A DNA stretch of 64,000 bases from CALINB01 sp938045325 (GCA_038114465.1 JAYNQW010000017.1:1-64000); one strand, 5' to 3'. Shown: positions 17,961-26,739, numbered from the stretch's first letter. The notes: generated by a model from the letters alone, not told the origin. Numbers and translations are program-made.

Positions 17961-18854
17961 TTACTTATCCTGCTTCGCATCGATAATTTTACGCCGCACG
18001 TCGCGTGTGCGTGTAAAAGTCTCCGACAACGTTTCGCCTTCGCCGTGACGAATGGCCCGGCGTAACGCCGTTAGGTCTTCACTGAAGCGACCGAGGATGT
18101 CGAGCACGGCTTCGCGATTATTGAGAAAGATATCCCGCCACATGATAGGATCGGACGCGGCAATGCGGGTGAAATCGCGAAATCCGCTGGCAGAGTATTT
18201 GACAACTTCTTGTTTCAGGTCATCGGCGAGATCAGTTGCGGTGCCGACAATGGTGTAAGCAATCAAATGCGGTAAATGAGAAGTAATCGCCAGCACATGA
18301 TCATGGTGTTTGGCCTCCATGATCTCGATTTTCATACCAGCGGTTTGCCAAAGGGCTGCAATGTGTTCGACGGCATTGGCATTCGTGCCCGGTGTCGGTG
18401 TCAGGATGCACCAGCGGTCCTGAAACAATTCGGGAAAGCCGGCTTCGGGACCCGAGTGTTCTGTGCCGGCAATGGGGTGGCCCGGCACCAAATGAACACC
18501 ATCGGGTATATGAGGCGAAAGGGTTTCAATCACCATTTCCTTCACAGAGCCGACGTCCGTGACGATGCAACCGGCTTCGAGATGCGGCGCAATGGTTTGA
18601 ATGACCGTCTCATAAGCGCCGAGCGGCGTGCAAATGACGACAAGGTCCGAGCCCTTGACGGCTTCTGCTGGATCGAGTGTCGTTGAGTCCGCCAAGCCCA
18701 GTTTGGTTGCGGTATCTAGACTTTGCTGCGAACGGGCATTAATGGCGATGTGGTCGGCTAATTGATCCCGGCGCAAGACATGCGCGAAAGATGAGCCGAT
18801 CAAGCCAATCCCGATGAGGGTCACACGCTTAAAGTGAACTGGTTTCGCGGTCAT
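17961..18854 (-). CDS. tyrA: Prephenate/arogenate dehydrogenase
   Basis: NAD(P)-dependent oxidative decarboxylase of tyrosine synthesis. 297 residues with the Rossmann motif GIGLIGSSFAH at residues 15-25, TDVGSVK, and HPIAGTEHSGPEA, whose His takes part in catalysis. The start overlaps the hisC stop by four bases. It is the last gene of the chorismate mutase-hisC-tyrA operon. Confidence 0.93.
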   Translation of the reverse strand: MTAKPVHFKRVTLIGIGLIGSSFAHVLRRDQLADHIAINARSQQSLDTATKLGLADSTTLDPAEAVKGSDLVVICTPLGAYETVIQTIAPHLEAGCIVTDVGSVKEMVIETLSPHIPDGVHLVPGHPIAGTEHSGPEAGFPELFQDRWCILTPTPGTNANAVEHIAALWQTAGMKIEIMEAKHHDHVLAITSHLPHLIAYTIVGTATDLADDLKQEVVKYSASGFRDFTRIAASDPIMWRDIFLNNREAVLDILGRFSEDLTALRRAIRHGEGETLSETFTRTRDVRRKIIDAKQDK

Positions 18855-19939
18855 GATTGTTCCATAAATTGCGATAGAGCATCGGTTAAAGCCTCAATTT
18901 CGTCTTCAAGGCCAATGGAGATGCGTAGGGAATCGGGTAAACCATAAGCGGCCATCCGCCGGACGATAATGCCTTGCTTCCGTAAGAAGGCATCGGCGGC
19001 TTCTGCCTTATTTTCATGGCCGAAGCGAACCAATAAAAAATTTCCCATACTATCGGGGACATCGAGGCCCATCCCGCGCAAGCGCTGGGTCAGGCTGGCG
19101 CGCCATTTGGTATTGTGTTCGCGGGCCTGGCCGACAAAAACGAAATCATCCAAAGCGGCAAGACCAGCGGCTTGGGTTGGTGCGCTAACATTAAACGGCA
19201 TACGTACGCGGTTAAGCACGTCGATTACGGATGGCGGGCCGTACGCCCAACCGAGTCGGGCGCCGCCCATGCCAAATATTTTTGAAAAGCTCCGGGTCAC
19301 GATGACGTTTTCGGCTTCTGTCACCATATCGAATCCCGGCGTGTAGTCCGTCGCTGTTACGTACTCGGCGTACGCCGCATCGATGACGAATAGAATGTCG
19401 TCGCGCAGTTCCGCGCGTAAGGCTTTCAGCTCATCGGCGTTTAAGTACGAGCCCGTCGGATTGTTAGGATTGGCGAGAAATAAAATGCGTGTGTTGTCGC
19501 TAACCGCGCTTAGCAAGGCATCGACGTCTGCTTTTAAATTCGTTTCCGGAGCTTTCACAGGCGTTGCGCCGCACGCTTGCGCCGCAATCGGAAAGATCAG
19601 AAACCCGTGTTCGTTATAGAGAACTTCATCGCCGGGACCCGTGTAGGCGCGGCATAGCAAGCCGAAAATTTCGTCCGAGCCGGCGCCGCAAACAATGTTC
19701 GCCGGATCGAGAGCGTGGATACCGGCAAGGGCTTCACGTAAAGCGGTGCAGCCGCCGTCGGGGTAGCGGTGAATATCCTTGGCGGATTCTTCCAAGGCGG
19801 CTTTCGCTTTCGGGCTCGGGCCAAACGGACTTTCGTTCGAAGCGAGCTTGATCACCCGTTTTTTGCCGGGCAATGCGGAATCGCCGCCTTTATAAGGCGC
19901 GATGTTGCTGATACCGGGACGCGGCGTTGGAGCCGTCAT
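18851..19939 (-). CDS. hisC: Histidinol-phosphate aminotransferase
   Basis: PLP aminotransferase of fold type I, 362 residues. Seen are LASNESPFGPSPKA at the N terminus, NPNNPTGS, and the PLP-lysine segment SFSKIFGMGGARLGWAYG. The reaction is imidazole acetol-phosphate plus glutamate to histidinol phosphate. Placement between chorismate mutase and tyrA suggests it may also act on aromatic amino-acid precursors, as several bacterial HisC proteins do. It overlaps both neighbours by four bases. Confidence 0.92.
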   Translation of the reverse strand: MTAPTPRPGISNIAPYKGGDSALPGKKRVIKLASNESPFGPSPKAKAALEESAKDIHRYPDGGCTALREALAGIHALDPANIVCGAGSDEIFGLLCRAYTGPGDEVLYNEHGFLIFPIAAQACGATPVKAPETNLKADVDALLSAVSDNTRILFLANPNNPTGSYLNADELKALRAELRDDILFVIDAAYAEYVTATDYTPGFDMVTEAENVIVTRSFSKIFGMGGARLGWAYGPPSVIDVLNRVRMPFNVSAPTQAAGLAALDDFVFVGQAREHNTKWRASLTQRLRGMGLDVPDSMGNFLLVRFGHENKAEAADAFLRKQGIIVRRMAAYGLPDSLRISIGLEDEIEALTDALSQFMEQS

Positions 19940-20823
19940 GACGCACCACCTTGTTTATCGGTCATCAAGCCGGCCATCGGCAGCGGCATGCCATAACCGC
20001 CAAGAGGAATGATCCGCCGGACGGAACTGCCTAACGCTTCGATAATGCGCTCAAATCGGCGATCATCTTCTCCGAAGAACCCGTTAAGTTCGACCAAATT
20101 CAACCAGGTTTCAGGGCGTTGGTCATCGCGCCAAGCTTGGATGTCGACGGATTCCAGCGTTAATGCTTTAAACGCATCGTTGAGTTGACGTGCACTGATT
20201 GATTCATTGGCTTCAATGGCGATCATGGTCCGGTCATGTTCCGTCTGTTCTTGGGGGACCGGACAAATCGCTAAAGCCTCGATATTTTGTTCGCGCGAAT
20301 TACCCGGCCCGGCAAAAGGCAGGCGGGCAATCACCCGGGGTCGGGCTTCGTTGCTGTTAACGAGATGCGGCCACCATGGCGTTTTATCGTCGCGCGTGGG
20401 CAGCGGTAATATGCCGACCGTTGCATTTTGCGACTGAACAGATTCGATTATCCGATGTGCCGAACCGAAACCGGTCATGTTGGTGAACGTGCCGTATTGG
20501 TCGCGTGCTAAATCCCAAAGACCGCTATCGGCCTGGGGCATGTAAACAGCAATCGAAAATGGGCCCTCGATCGATAGGGTCGCCATGATGATGACGCGCC
20601 AAATATGGCTCAGGTCACGCAAGGGGAATACACCCGAATGGCGGGCAGCCAGCCGGTACAAAATTTCAGCCTCACGCGCCGGGCGAATTTTTATCGCCTG
20701 GTCGTGCTTAAAGTCTCGAACCTGTTCCACGACCTTGGTCCGCGCCATGAGAAGGTCGTGAATCTGCGTGTCGATGGCATCGATTTCCTGCCTCAACGCA
20801 TTTAAGTCTTTTTGCCCGCTCAT
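19936..20823 (-). CDS. Chorismate mutase with extended C-terminal region
   Basis: 295 residues. Residues 5-95 form an AroQ-type chorismate mutase (LRQEIDAIDTQIHDLLMARTKVVEQV, then KIRPAREAEIL). Residues about 100-280 hold a poorly conserved module resembling a degenerate prephenate dehydratase/ACT-type regulatory region (IAVYMP, SVQSQNATVGILPLP, LVELNGFFGEDD). Full prephenate dehydratase motifs are not clear, so I call only the mutase (chorismate to prephenate). It opens the operon with hisC and tyrA. Confidence 0.85.
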   Translation of the reverse strand: MSGQKDLNALRQEIDAIDTQIHDLLMARTKVVEQVRDFKHDQAIKIRPAREAEILYRLAARHSGVFPLRDLSHIWRVIIMATLSIEGPFSIAVYMPQADSGLWDLARDQYGTFTNMTGFGSAHRIIESVQSQNATVGILPLPTRDDKTPWWPHLVNSNEARPRVIARLPFAGPGNSREQNIEALAICPVPQEQTEHDRTMIAIEANESISARQLNDAFKALTLESVDIQAWRDDQRPETWLNLVELNGFFGEDDRRFERIIEALGSSVRRIIPLGGYGMPLPMAGLMTDKQGGAS

Positions 20824-20909
20824 GCCCTAATTCGGCCCTTTTCCGTTCTCTTGAGGGTGTTAACGCGCCGCAGTGATACTGCCATGTCCTTGCAAAATCA
20901 AAGAAAACG

Positions 20910-20938
20910 TTGACAGTATTCCCTCAGATTCCTAGCAA
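20910..20938 (+). promoter_or_regulatory. Candidate metX promoter
   Basis: A perfect -35 TTGACA (20910-20915), a 17-base spacer, then TAGCAA (20933-20938), a weak -10. A start near 20945 would give a leader of about 35 bases. No SAM-II-type riboswitch pattern was recognised. Confidence 0.5.
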
Positions 20939-20980
20939 TGACGCCTTCATTTGACCATATCGCATGGGAAAGGCACCAGG

Positions 20981-22158
20981 ATGAGCGGTCCAACAGGCGG
21001 TAAATCCGGCGAAAATTCAACAATCTCCCTGCCGGGCCATCAGGCCCAGCTGGGTGTTCAGGCTCCCTTGCGCCTGGATAGCGGTGCTGAATTAAGCAAT
21101 TTCACTGTCGCCTATCAAACCTATGGCCAGCTGAATGCCGATAAATCCAATGCCATTTTGGTTTGTCATGCCTTAACTGGGGATCAGTTTATTGCCGAAT
21201 CCCACCCGATGACCGGTAAGCCTGGTTGGTGGGAAATCATGGTCGGTCCCGGCAAGCCGTTGGACACGGACCGGTATTTTATTATTTGCGTCAATATTAT
21301 CGGCGGGTGCATGGGGACTATTGGTCCGAAAGAAATCAATCCCGCCAACGGCAAACCTTGGGCCCTTGATTTTCCGGTGATTACCGTTGGCGATATGGTG
21401 CGCGCGCAAACATTGCTGCNNNNNNNNNNGAACAGTTGTTTTGTGTCGTCGGTGGATCAATGGGCGGTATGCAGGTCCTCGAATGGGCGGCTAAGTACCC
21501 CGAACGTGTGTTTTCGGCGGTACCGATTGCTACGACGGCAAAACACTCGGCGCAAAACATAGCTTTTCATGAAGTCGGGCGCCAGGCGATCATGGCCGAT
21601 CCGGATTGGTGCGATGGTCAGTATCTTTCATTTGGAAAAGTACCGAGTCGCGGTTTATCGATAGCGCGCATGGCAGCACATATCACGTATTTATCTGATA
21701 TGGCCTTGCTGAGAAAATTCGGCCGCCGTTTGCAAGACCGTGACAGCGTTTCCTACGGCTTCGATGCCGATTTTCAAGTGGAAAGTTATTTGCGTCACCA
21801 AGGCAGTACGTTTGTCGACCGCTTCGATGCGAATTCATATCTCTACATTACGCGGGCGATGGATTATTTTGATCTTGTGAGTGAGTATAACGGCGTATTG
21901 GCTAATGCGTTTAAGGATACAAAAACACGATTTTGTGTGTTCTCTTTTACAAGTGACTGGCTTTATCCGACAGAAGAAAGCCGACTGATCGTCCGCGCGC
22001 TGAATGCTGTGGCGGCCAATGTGAGTTTTGTCGAAATTGATTCGGATGCGGGCCATGATGCTTTTTTGGTGGATGAGCCCGAATTTGAAAAGTTGTTGGC
22101 CGGTTTTTTAGAAGGCGCCGCTGAACATCGGGGATTGCCGCGGGTGGTTAAACAATGA
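20981..22158 (+). CDS. metX: Homoserine O-acetyltransferase (interrupted by assembly gap)
   Basis: Transfers an acetyl (or succinyl) group to homoserine in methionine synthesis. Alpha/beta hydrolase fold. The first part carries CHALTGDQ and NIIGGCMGTIGP; the second has VVGGSMGGMQVLEW with the nucleophile Ser, and DSDAGHDAFLVDEPEF with the catalytic His. A run of 10 N lies between QTLL and EQLFCV. The two halves are in different frames as drawn, but both are intact and family-like, so the shift comes from a gap of the wrong length (about 17 missing bases expected), not a mutation. ATG at 20981; the stop overlaps metW (ATGA). Confidence 0.92.
21420..21429. other. Assembly gap (10 N)
   Basis: Ten undetermined bases in metX, between QTLL and EQLF. 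The family usually has about six residues here (ending LGI before E), so the true gap is probably near 17 bases. Confidence 0.95.
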
Positions 22159-22775
22159 CTCCTTCGGAACAAAAAGCCATTCGTATCGACCTGCAGATCA
22201 TTGCCGATATGATCGAACCCGATACACGGTTGCTTGATGTCGGTTGCGGCAATGGCGACCTGCTCGATTATTTGGTTCATTTTAAACAGGTTGATGGCCG
22301 CGGTATTGAAATCAGTACTGAAGGCGTGCGCTCTTGTGTGAATGCGGGTTTGTCCGTGATACAGGGTGATGCAGATACTGATCTTGAGACTTATCCCGAT
22401 CAGGCGTTTGATTATGTCGTTTTGAGCCAAACATTGCAGACGGTAACTGCGCCGCGTGTTGTTCTTGAAAACATGCTGCGGATTGGCCGTCGGGCGATTG
22501 TTTCTTTTCCGAATTTCGCCTATTGGCGGCTGCGCTTGTATTTAGCTCTGACCGGAAGAATGCCGGTTAGTAAATCACTACCGTATCAGTGGCATAACAC
22601 GCCGAATATTCATCTTTGCACGATCAAGGATTTTTTAGCCACATGCGACGAATTGGGTTTTGTTGTTGAACGCAGCGTCGCTTTGAATAAGGAAGGTCAT
22701 GTGCGGCGTATTCGCTCAAGCCCGTTCTTATCAAATTTACTCGGTGTCCAAGCAGTCTTTATGCTTAAAAAATAA
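22155..22775 (+). CDS. metW: Methionine biosynthesis protein MetW
   Basis: 206-residue class I methyltransferase-like protein. It shows LLDVGCGNGDLLDYL (SAM motif I), VDGRGIEIS and YPDQAFDYVVLSQTLQT. MetW partners MetX in organisms without MetA and is needed for full homoserine acyltransferase activity. It overlaps metX by four bases (ATGA) and ends two bases from a convergent methyltransferase gene. Confidence 0.93.
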   Translation: MTPSEQKAIRIDLQIIADMIEPDTRLLDVGCGNGDLLDYLVHFKQVDGRGIEISTEGVRSCVNAGLSVIQGDADTDLETYPDQAFDYVVLSQTLQTVTAPRVVLENMLRIGRRAIVSFPNFAYWRLRLYLALTGRMPVSKSLPYQWHNTPNIHLCTIKDFLATCDELGFVVERSVALNKEGHVRRIRSSPFLSNLLGVQAVFMLKK

Positions 22776-22776
22776 A

Positions 22777-23517
22777 TTATCTGCTTCTTTGGCTGGAGGA
22801 TGAATTGCCCGGCGTTACGGTCGCATAAGCCCGCTGTTGTGCCGGTGCTGGTTGTATATTGCCGGCGTAAAGCTGCTTTGATGCCTCTATCAGTACGATG
22901 CCTGAAAATGTCGAAAAAACTTTCTCGCCGACTTTTTCCCACGCTGGTGCCGCCGCAAGGATCATACGCGAATGAACCGGCGGAATGTAGAGCGCTGAAT
23001 AGGATTGAAGCGGCGTGAATAAATTTTCACGCAAAAGCCGTGAAATTTGAAACGGCGAGTAAGGTTGTCCATGGCCGAAAGGTGTTCGCTCAATTCGTGA
23101 CCAAATACCGCTTCTGTTGGGGACAACAACAAGGAGCCGCCCGCTGCCGGTTAGGATCCGCCAAACTTCGCGCAACAATGGCCGGATTTGTTCCGTACAT
23201 TCAAGCGCATGAACGAGAAGGACACGATCCATGGACAAGTCCGCCAGCGGAAGATCGCATTCATCACAAAGGGCCGTCAGTCCTTTCCCTTCATGAGGCC
23301 AGTGTAATACGCCTTGCCGCGCCGGCATGGCAGCAGTCACGCGCGCCGCTTCGGCACGAAACGAATTTAAGAAGGGTGTTGCATACCCAAGGCCAAGGAC
23401 GTTCATGCCCTTCGTATCCACCCAAATATCGCGAATGCGCCGGCTGATCACCCGCTGGGCGGCTGCGCCCAGGCTGCTTGCATAAAAGTCCCTTAAATCG
23501 ACAACGTCGGTCCACAT
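22777..23517 (-). CDS. Class I SAM-dependent methyltransferase
   Basis: 246 residues. The core shows NVLGLGYATPFL as SAM motif I and DRVLLVHALECTEQIRPLLREVWRILTGSGRLLVVVPN, a typical motif II/III arrangement. This type occurs in alphaproteobacteria near gloB, but gloB is not present here. The substrate is unknown. The C-terminal tail from about 215 is low complexity (Gln, Ser, Arg). Confidence 0.75.
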   Translation of the reverse strand: MWTDVVDLRDFYASSLGAAAQRVISRRIRDIWVDTKGMNVLGLGYATPFLNSFRAEAARVTAAMPARQGVLHWPHEGKGLTALCDECDLPLADLSMDRVLLVHALECTEQIRPLLREVWRILTGSGRLLVVVPNRSGIWSRIERTPFGHGQPYSPFQISRLLRENLFTPLQSYSALYIPPVHSRMILAAAPAWEKVGEKVFSTFSGIVLIEASKQLYAGNIQPAPAQQRAYATVTPGNSSSSQRSR

Positions 23518-23575
23518 AGGCCGAGTTTAGCACGGACTGGCCGCGCGGTCGCTTATTGGAATGGGGCCCGGTATG

Positions 23576-24301
23576 CTAAGCCATGTATTGGCCGCCGTTT
23601 GCCGATAATGTCGATCCGGTGATAAATCCGGCATCATCCGCGGCAAGAAAGACGACGCAGCGGGCGACTTCCTCGGGCTCGCCCAAACGGCCGACGGGTA
23701 TAAAGGGCAGAATTTTTTCGTTCAGAACCTTTTCCGGCACGGCCTGGACCATCTCGGTGCCGATATAACCAGGCGCGATGGCATTAACGGTTACGTTTTT
23801 AAATGCGCCTTCCTGGGCGAGTGCTTTGGTAAAGCCGATCATGCCGGCCTTGGCCGTCGAATAGTTGGTCTGCCCCATTTGTCCCTTTTGGCCGTTCACG
23901 GAACTGATGCTGATAATCCGGCCAAAGCCGCGTTCGCGCATCCCGGGGAAAACTTGATTGCTGACATTGAAGACGCTGTTCAAGTTGGTGTTGATGACGG
24001 CGTTCCAGGATTCGGCATCCATGCGGTGAAACATCGTATCCCGCGTAATGCCGGCATTGTTTACAAGAACGTCAATGGGGCCGATCGCGCCTTCAATTTC
24101 TTTAACGCCTTTTTCACAGGCCGCAAAATCACTGACATCGAATTTAAAAATATCGATGCCGGTTTTTTCTTTGAAGTTTTCCGCCTCTTCGTCATTACCG
24201 TGATAGTTAGCCGCAACCGTATATCCCGCGTCTCTTAAGGCGATGCAAACGGCGCGGCCGATACCGCGGGTTCCGCCGGTTACAAGTGCTACGCGTGCCA
24301 T
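23576..24301 (-). CDS. phaB: Acetoacetyl-CoA reductase
   Basis: NADPH-dependent short-chain dehydrogenase making (R)-3-hydroxybutyryl-CoA for polyhydroxybutyrate. 241 residues with cofactor motif TGGTRGIG, NNAGIT, the catalytic Ser in ISSVNGQKGQMGQ and the NYSTAKAG YxxxK pair. The GQKGQMGQTNYSTAKAG stretch is characteristic of PhaB rather than FabG. It follows phaA by about 50 bases in the same direction. Confidence 0.93.
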   Translation of the reverse strand: MARVALVTGGTRGIGRAVCIALRDAGYTVAANYHGNDEEAENFKEKTGIDIFKFDVSDFAACEKGVKEIEGAIGPIDVLVNNAGITRDTMFHRMDAESWNAVINTNLNSVFNVSNQVFPGMRERGFGRIISISSVNGQKGQMGQTNYSTAKAGMIGFTKALAQEGAFKNVTVNAIAPGYIGTEMVQAVPEKVLNEKILPFIPVGRLGEPEEVARCVVFLAADDAGFITGSTLSANGGQYMA

Positions 24302-24352
24302 TCGAAGTTCTCCTTTATTGAATTGAAATATTGCAGGTGTTTGTTGGAATCA

Positions 24353-25528
24353 TTAATCGCGTTCTACGCACATGGCGATGCCCATGCCGCCGCCGATGCA
24401 AAGTGTCGCCAATCCTTTTTTGGCGTCGCGCTTCTGCATTTCATGGAGCAGTGTCACCATGACACGTGTGCCGGATGCACCGACAGGATGGCCGAGAGCG
24501 ATGGCGCCGCCGTTGACGTTAACTTTAGCCGGGTCCCAACCGAGGTCTTTGTTTACGGCCAAAGCTTGCGCGGCAAAAGCTTCATTGGCTTCAATCAGGT
24601 CGAGATCATCGATGTTCCATCCGGCTTTTTCCAAAGCGGCCTGGCTGGCCGGTATGGGCCCGGTGCCCATGACATCGGGTTCGACACCGGCCGTCGCCCA
24701 ACTGGCGATGCGAGCTAGAGGTTTTATGCCGCGTTGCTTGGCTTCTTCCGAGCTCATCAGCACGACGGCGGCGGCACCATCATTGATACCTGAAGCGTTA
24801 CCGGCGGTTACGGTGCCCTCTTTATCGAAAGCAGGGCGCAATTTTGAAAGCGATTCGCTGGTCGTGCCGGCACGGGGGTATTCATCGTCTTCCATAACCG
24901 TATCGCCTTTACGGCCCTTGATGGTGATGGGCACGATTTCGTCTTTGAATTTTCCGTCTTTTTGTGCGGCTTCCGCTTTTTGCTGGGATGCGGCGGCGAA
25001 TTCGTCCTGCTCGTCACGAGTCAGCTGCCAACGCTTGGCGACATTTTCGGCGGTTGTTCCCATGTGATAACCGTTGATGGCGCACCACAAGCCGTCCTTG
25101 ATCATGGTGTCGACAAGCTGGGCGTCACCCATTTTGACGCCGTTTCGCATATGAATGTAATGCGGTGCGTTGCTCATGCTTTCTTGACCGCCGGCGACAA
25201 CGACATCGCTTTCCCCGAGTTGTATGGCCTGCATGCCGAGGGCAATTGAGCGGAGACCTGAACCGCAAACCTGGTTGACCATGTACGCTGTCCGTTCGGC
25301 CGGGACACCCACGGCGAGCGCGGCCTGCCGGGCCGGGTTCATGCCGGCGCCGGCAGTCAGGATTTGTCCCATAATAACTTCCGAGACATCGCCGGGTTCT
25401 ACCGTGGCCCGTTTGAGGGCTTCGCGGATGGCGTTTTCACCGAGCACATGGGCCGGGAGGGGGCTGAGGGTACCGCTGAAGGCACCAATGGGCGTTCGGG
25501 CGGCGCTGGCGATGATGATGTCGGTCAT
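24353..25528 (-). CDS. phaA: Acetyl-CoA acetyltransferase (beta-ketothiolase)
   Basis: Condenses two acetyl-CoA to acetoacetyl-CoA, the first step of PHB synthesis. About 391 residues from the ATG at 25528 (MTDIIIASAARTPIGAF), which follows GGAG; a longer frame from 25576 has no family support. Catalytic residues are the Cys in NQVCGSGLRS, the His in GGAIALGHPVGASGTR, and the Cys in the C-terminal CIGGGMGIAMC. It is transcribed with phaB and is divergent from phaR. Confidence 0.95.
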   Translation of the reverse strand: MTDIIIASAARTPIGAFSGTLSPLPAHVLGENAIREALKRATVEPGDVSEVIMGQILTAGAGMNPARQAALAVGVPAERTAYMVNQVCGSGLRSIALGMQAIQLGESDVVVAGGQESMSNAPHYIHMRNGVKMGDAQLVDTMIKDGLWCAINGYHMGTTAENVAKRWQLTRDEQDEFAAASQQKAEAAQKDGKFKDEIVPITIKGRKGDTVMEDDEYPRAGTTSESLSKLRPAFDKEGTVTAGNASGINDGAAAVVLMSSEEAKQRGIKPLARIASWATAGVEPDVMGTGPIPASQAALEKAGWNIDDLDLIEANEAFAAQALAVNKDLGWDPAKVNVNGGAIALGHPVGASGTRVMVTLLHEMQKRDAKKGLATLCIGGGMGIAMCVERD

Positions 25529-25605
25529 GGGTGATCTCCTTGCATTGGTCGCCGCGGTTGAAAGCACGTGCAGCATTATGTTTAAGCGGCTGAATATCGC
25601 CTCCG

Positions 25606-25633
25606 AATATAAGCCTTCGGATCAATCGGACAA
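25606..25633 (-). promoter_or_regulatory. Candidate phaA promoter
   Basis: On the minus strand: TTGTCC (25628-25633), a 16-base spacer, then TATATT (25606-25611). Transcription would start near 25599, about 70 bases before the phaA ATG. The TTGC-N3-GCAA dyad at 25643-25653 lies just upstream. Confidence 0.4.
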
Positions 25634-25642
25634 GAGAAAATG

Positions 25643-25653
25643 TTGCAATGCAA
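25643..25653. promoter_or_regulatory. Candidate PhaR operator 1 (phaA side)
   Basis: TTGC-AAT-GCAA. It is the exact inverse complement of the site at 25794-25804, and each lies before one of the divergent genes. PhaR repressors of alphaproteobacteria bind TGC-N3-GCA type dyads, so this is a likely operator for phaAB. Confidence 0.55.
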
Positions 25654-25723
25654 AATAAATTCGCGTACACCGTGACCGGGCGATTGATTCTCCTTTAACT
25701 CCATATAGTTAAACGTTTTTTGG

Positions 25724-25743
25724 TGATTTGATCAGTCAAATCA
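25724..25743. promoter_or_regulatory. 20-bp dyad between phaA and phaR
   Basis: TGATTTGA-TCAG-TCAAATCA, a perfect 8+8 inverted repeat with a four-base centre, midway in the 342-base gap between phaA and phaR. It is not FNR-type because the TTGA/TCAA spacing is four rather than six. A regulator-binding site is likely; the protein is unknown. Confidence 0.5.
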
Positions 25744-25793
25744 TAGGAAGACTTGCAGACCAAATCGGTCTGGGATTTGTGCGGAGCCGTTTA

Positions 25794-25804
25794 TTGCATT
25801 GCAA
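25794..25804. promoter_or_regulatory. Candidate PhaR operator 2 (phaR promoter)
   Basis: TTGC-ATT-GCAA inside a longer perfect dyad, TTATTGCA-T-TGCAATAA (25791-25807). It overlaps the -35 of the likely phaR promoter, fitting autorepression by PhaR. Confidence 0.6.
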
Positions 25805-25828
25805 TAATTTTACGAATTCCGCTATATA
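25799..25828 (+). promoter_or_regulatory. Candidate phaR promoter
   Basis: TTGCAA (25799-25804), an 18-base spacer, TATATA (25823-25828). The start would be near 25835, about 36 bases before the phaR ATG. The -35 is part of the operator dyad. Confidence 0.5.
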
Positions 25829-25870
25829 GGCGCTCACCCGCCTTCATGAAACTGATCGAGACAGAGCGCG

Positions 25871-26539
25871 ATGAGTGCAGAAAACGGCGTCGATAAAGAC
25901 GTTGTCACCATTAAAAAATACGCCAACCGGCGGCTCTATAACACGGCGACGAGCAGCTATGTCACGCTCGATTATCTGTCGCAAATGGTGAAGGACGGCA
26001 TCGACTTCGTTGTTGTCGATGCAAAATCCGGTGAGGATTTAACCCGTTCGGTTCTCACTCAAATCATCGTCGAAGAAGAGGCTAAAGGCCAAAACCTACT
26101 GCCTATCACTTTTTTACGGCATTTAATCAGTTTTTACGGCGATAGCCTGCAAGGGTTGGTGCCTCGGTATTTGGAACATACGATGCATTCATTTGCCCGG
26201 AACCAAGAGCAAATGCGGCAATATATGCGTGATACGCTGCAAGGCATTTCGCCGTTTTCTCATTTTGAAGAAGTCGGCAAGCAAAATATGGCGGTTTTTG
26301 AAAACGCCATGGAAATGTTTTCCCCGTTTTATGATAATCAACAGGGTGATGCATCATCAGCATCGGGCGACAAAAGGGATGATAAAAAACAAGGCAAGCA
26401 AGAGGATCGTGCGCAGCCGAAAGAATCCGCAACATCGTCAGCCGAGCAAGCTCAGGAGCTCAATCAATTGCGTGAACAGCTCAATCAAATGCAACGGCAG
26501 CTTGAAAACATGATCGACCCCGCCAACAAGACTAAATAA
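25871..26539 (+). CDS. phaR: Polyhydroxyalkanoate synthesis repressor PhaR
   Basis: 222 residues. The N terminus has VTIKKYANRRLYNTATSSYVTLDYL, the PhaR DNA-binding domain (about 10-70), followed by the PHB accumulation regulatory domain (IIVEEEAKGQNLLPITFLRHLI). The C-terminal third is low complexity (Asp, Lys, Gln) and ends in a Leu/Gln coiled coil (about 195-215). PhaR senses PHB and represses phasin and its own gene. Divergent from phaAB, with matching operator candidates on both sides. Confidence 0.95.
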   Translation: MSAENGVDKDVVTIKKYANRRLYNTATSSYVTLDYLSQMVKDGIDFVVVDAKSGEDLTRSVLTQIIVEEEAKGQNLLPITFLRHLISFYGDSLQGLVPRYLEHTMHSFARNQEQMRQYMRDTLQGISPFSHFEEVGKQNMAVFENAMEMFSPFYDNQQGDASSASGDKRDDKKQGKQEDRAQPKESATSSAEQAQELNQLREQLNQMQRQLENMIDPANKTK

Positions 26540-26670
26540 ACGGTCTAAAAGCTTATTTTTCGGCAGCAATTTTTCGTTTTAGTCCACGTCCCAGTGGTAA
26601 CAAAAAGTTGAATTCCCCGGCACTTCCGGACGCTTTAGGTTTTTTGGACCAAACGAATTTGGACCCATTG

Positions 26671-26696
26671 CAACCAATCGCAATCCCGAATGGTTG
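26671..26696. promoter_or_regulatory. Imperfect dyad upstream of the HTH gene
   Basis: CAACCA-A-TCG at 26671-26680 faces CGA-A-TGGTTG at 26687-26696: six plus three paired bases per arm around a central A/A mismatch. It is 44 bases before the HTH gene start in a 200-base gap that shows nothing else clear. An operator for the adjacent regulator is an inference. Confidence 0.4.
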
Positions 26697-26739
26697 AAAC
26701 GATTAAGGCCAAAGGGTTTATGTCGAAAGGAATTCTGCT

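Noticed and set aside
20824..20980. SAM-II riboswitch in front of metX
   Set aside because: No match to the compact SAM-II pattern; only a promoter-like pair was seen.
21420..21562. Frame continuing after the N gap in the first metX frame
   Set aside because: It translates into non-family residues; the real continuation is in the frame starting at EQLFCV.
25724..25743. FNR box in the pha intergenic region
   Set aside because: TTGA and TCAA are separated by four bases rather than six.
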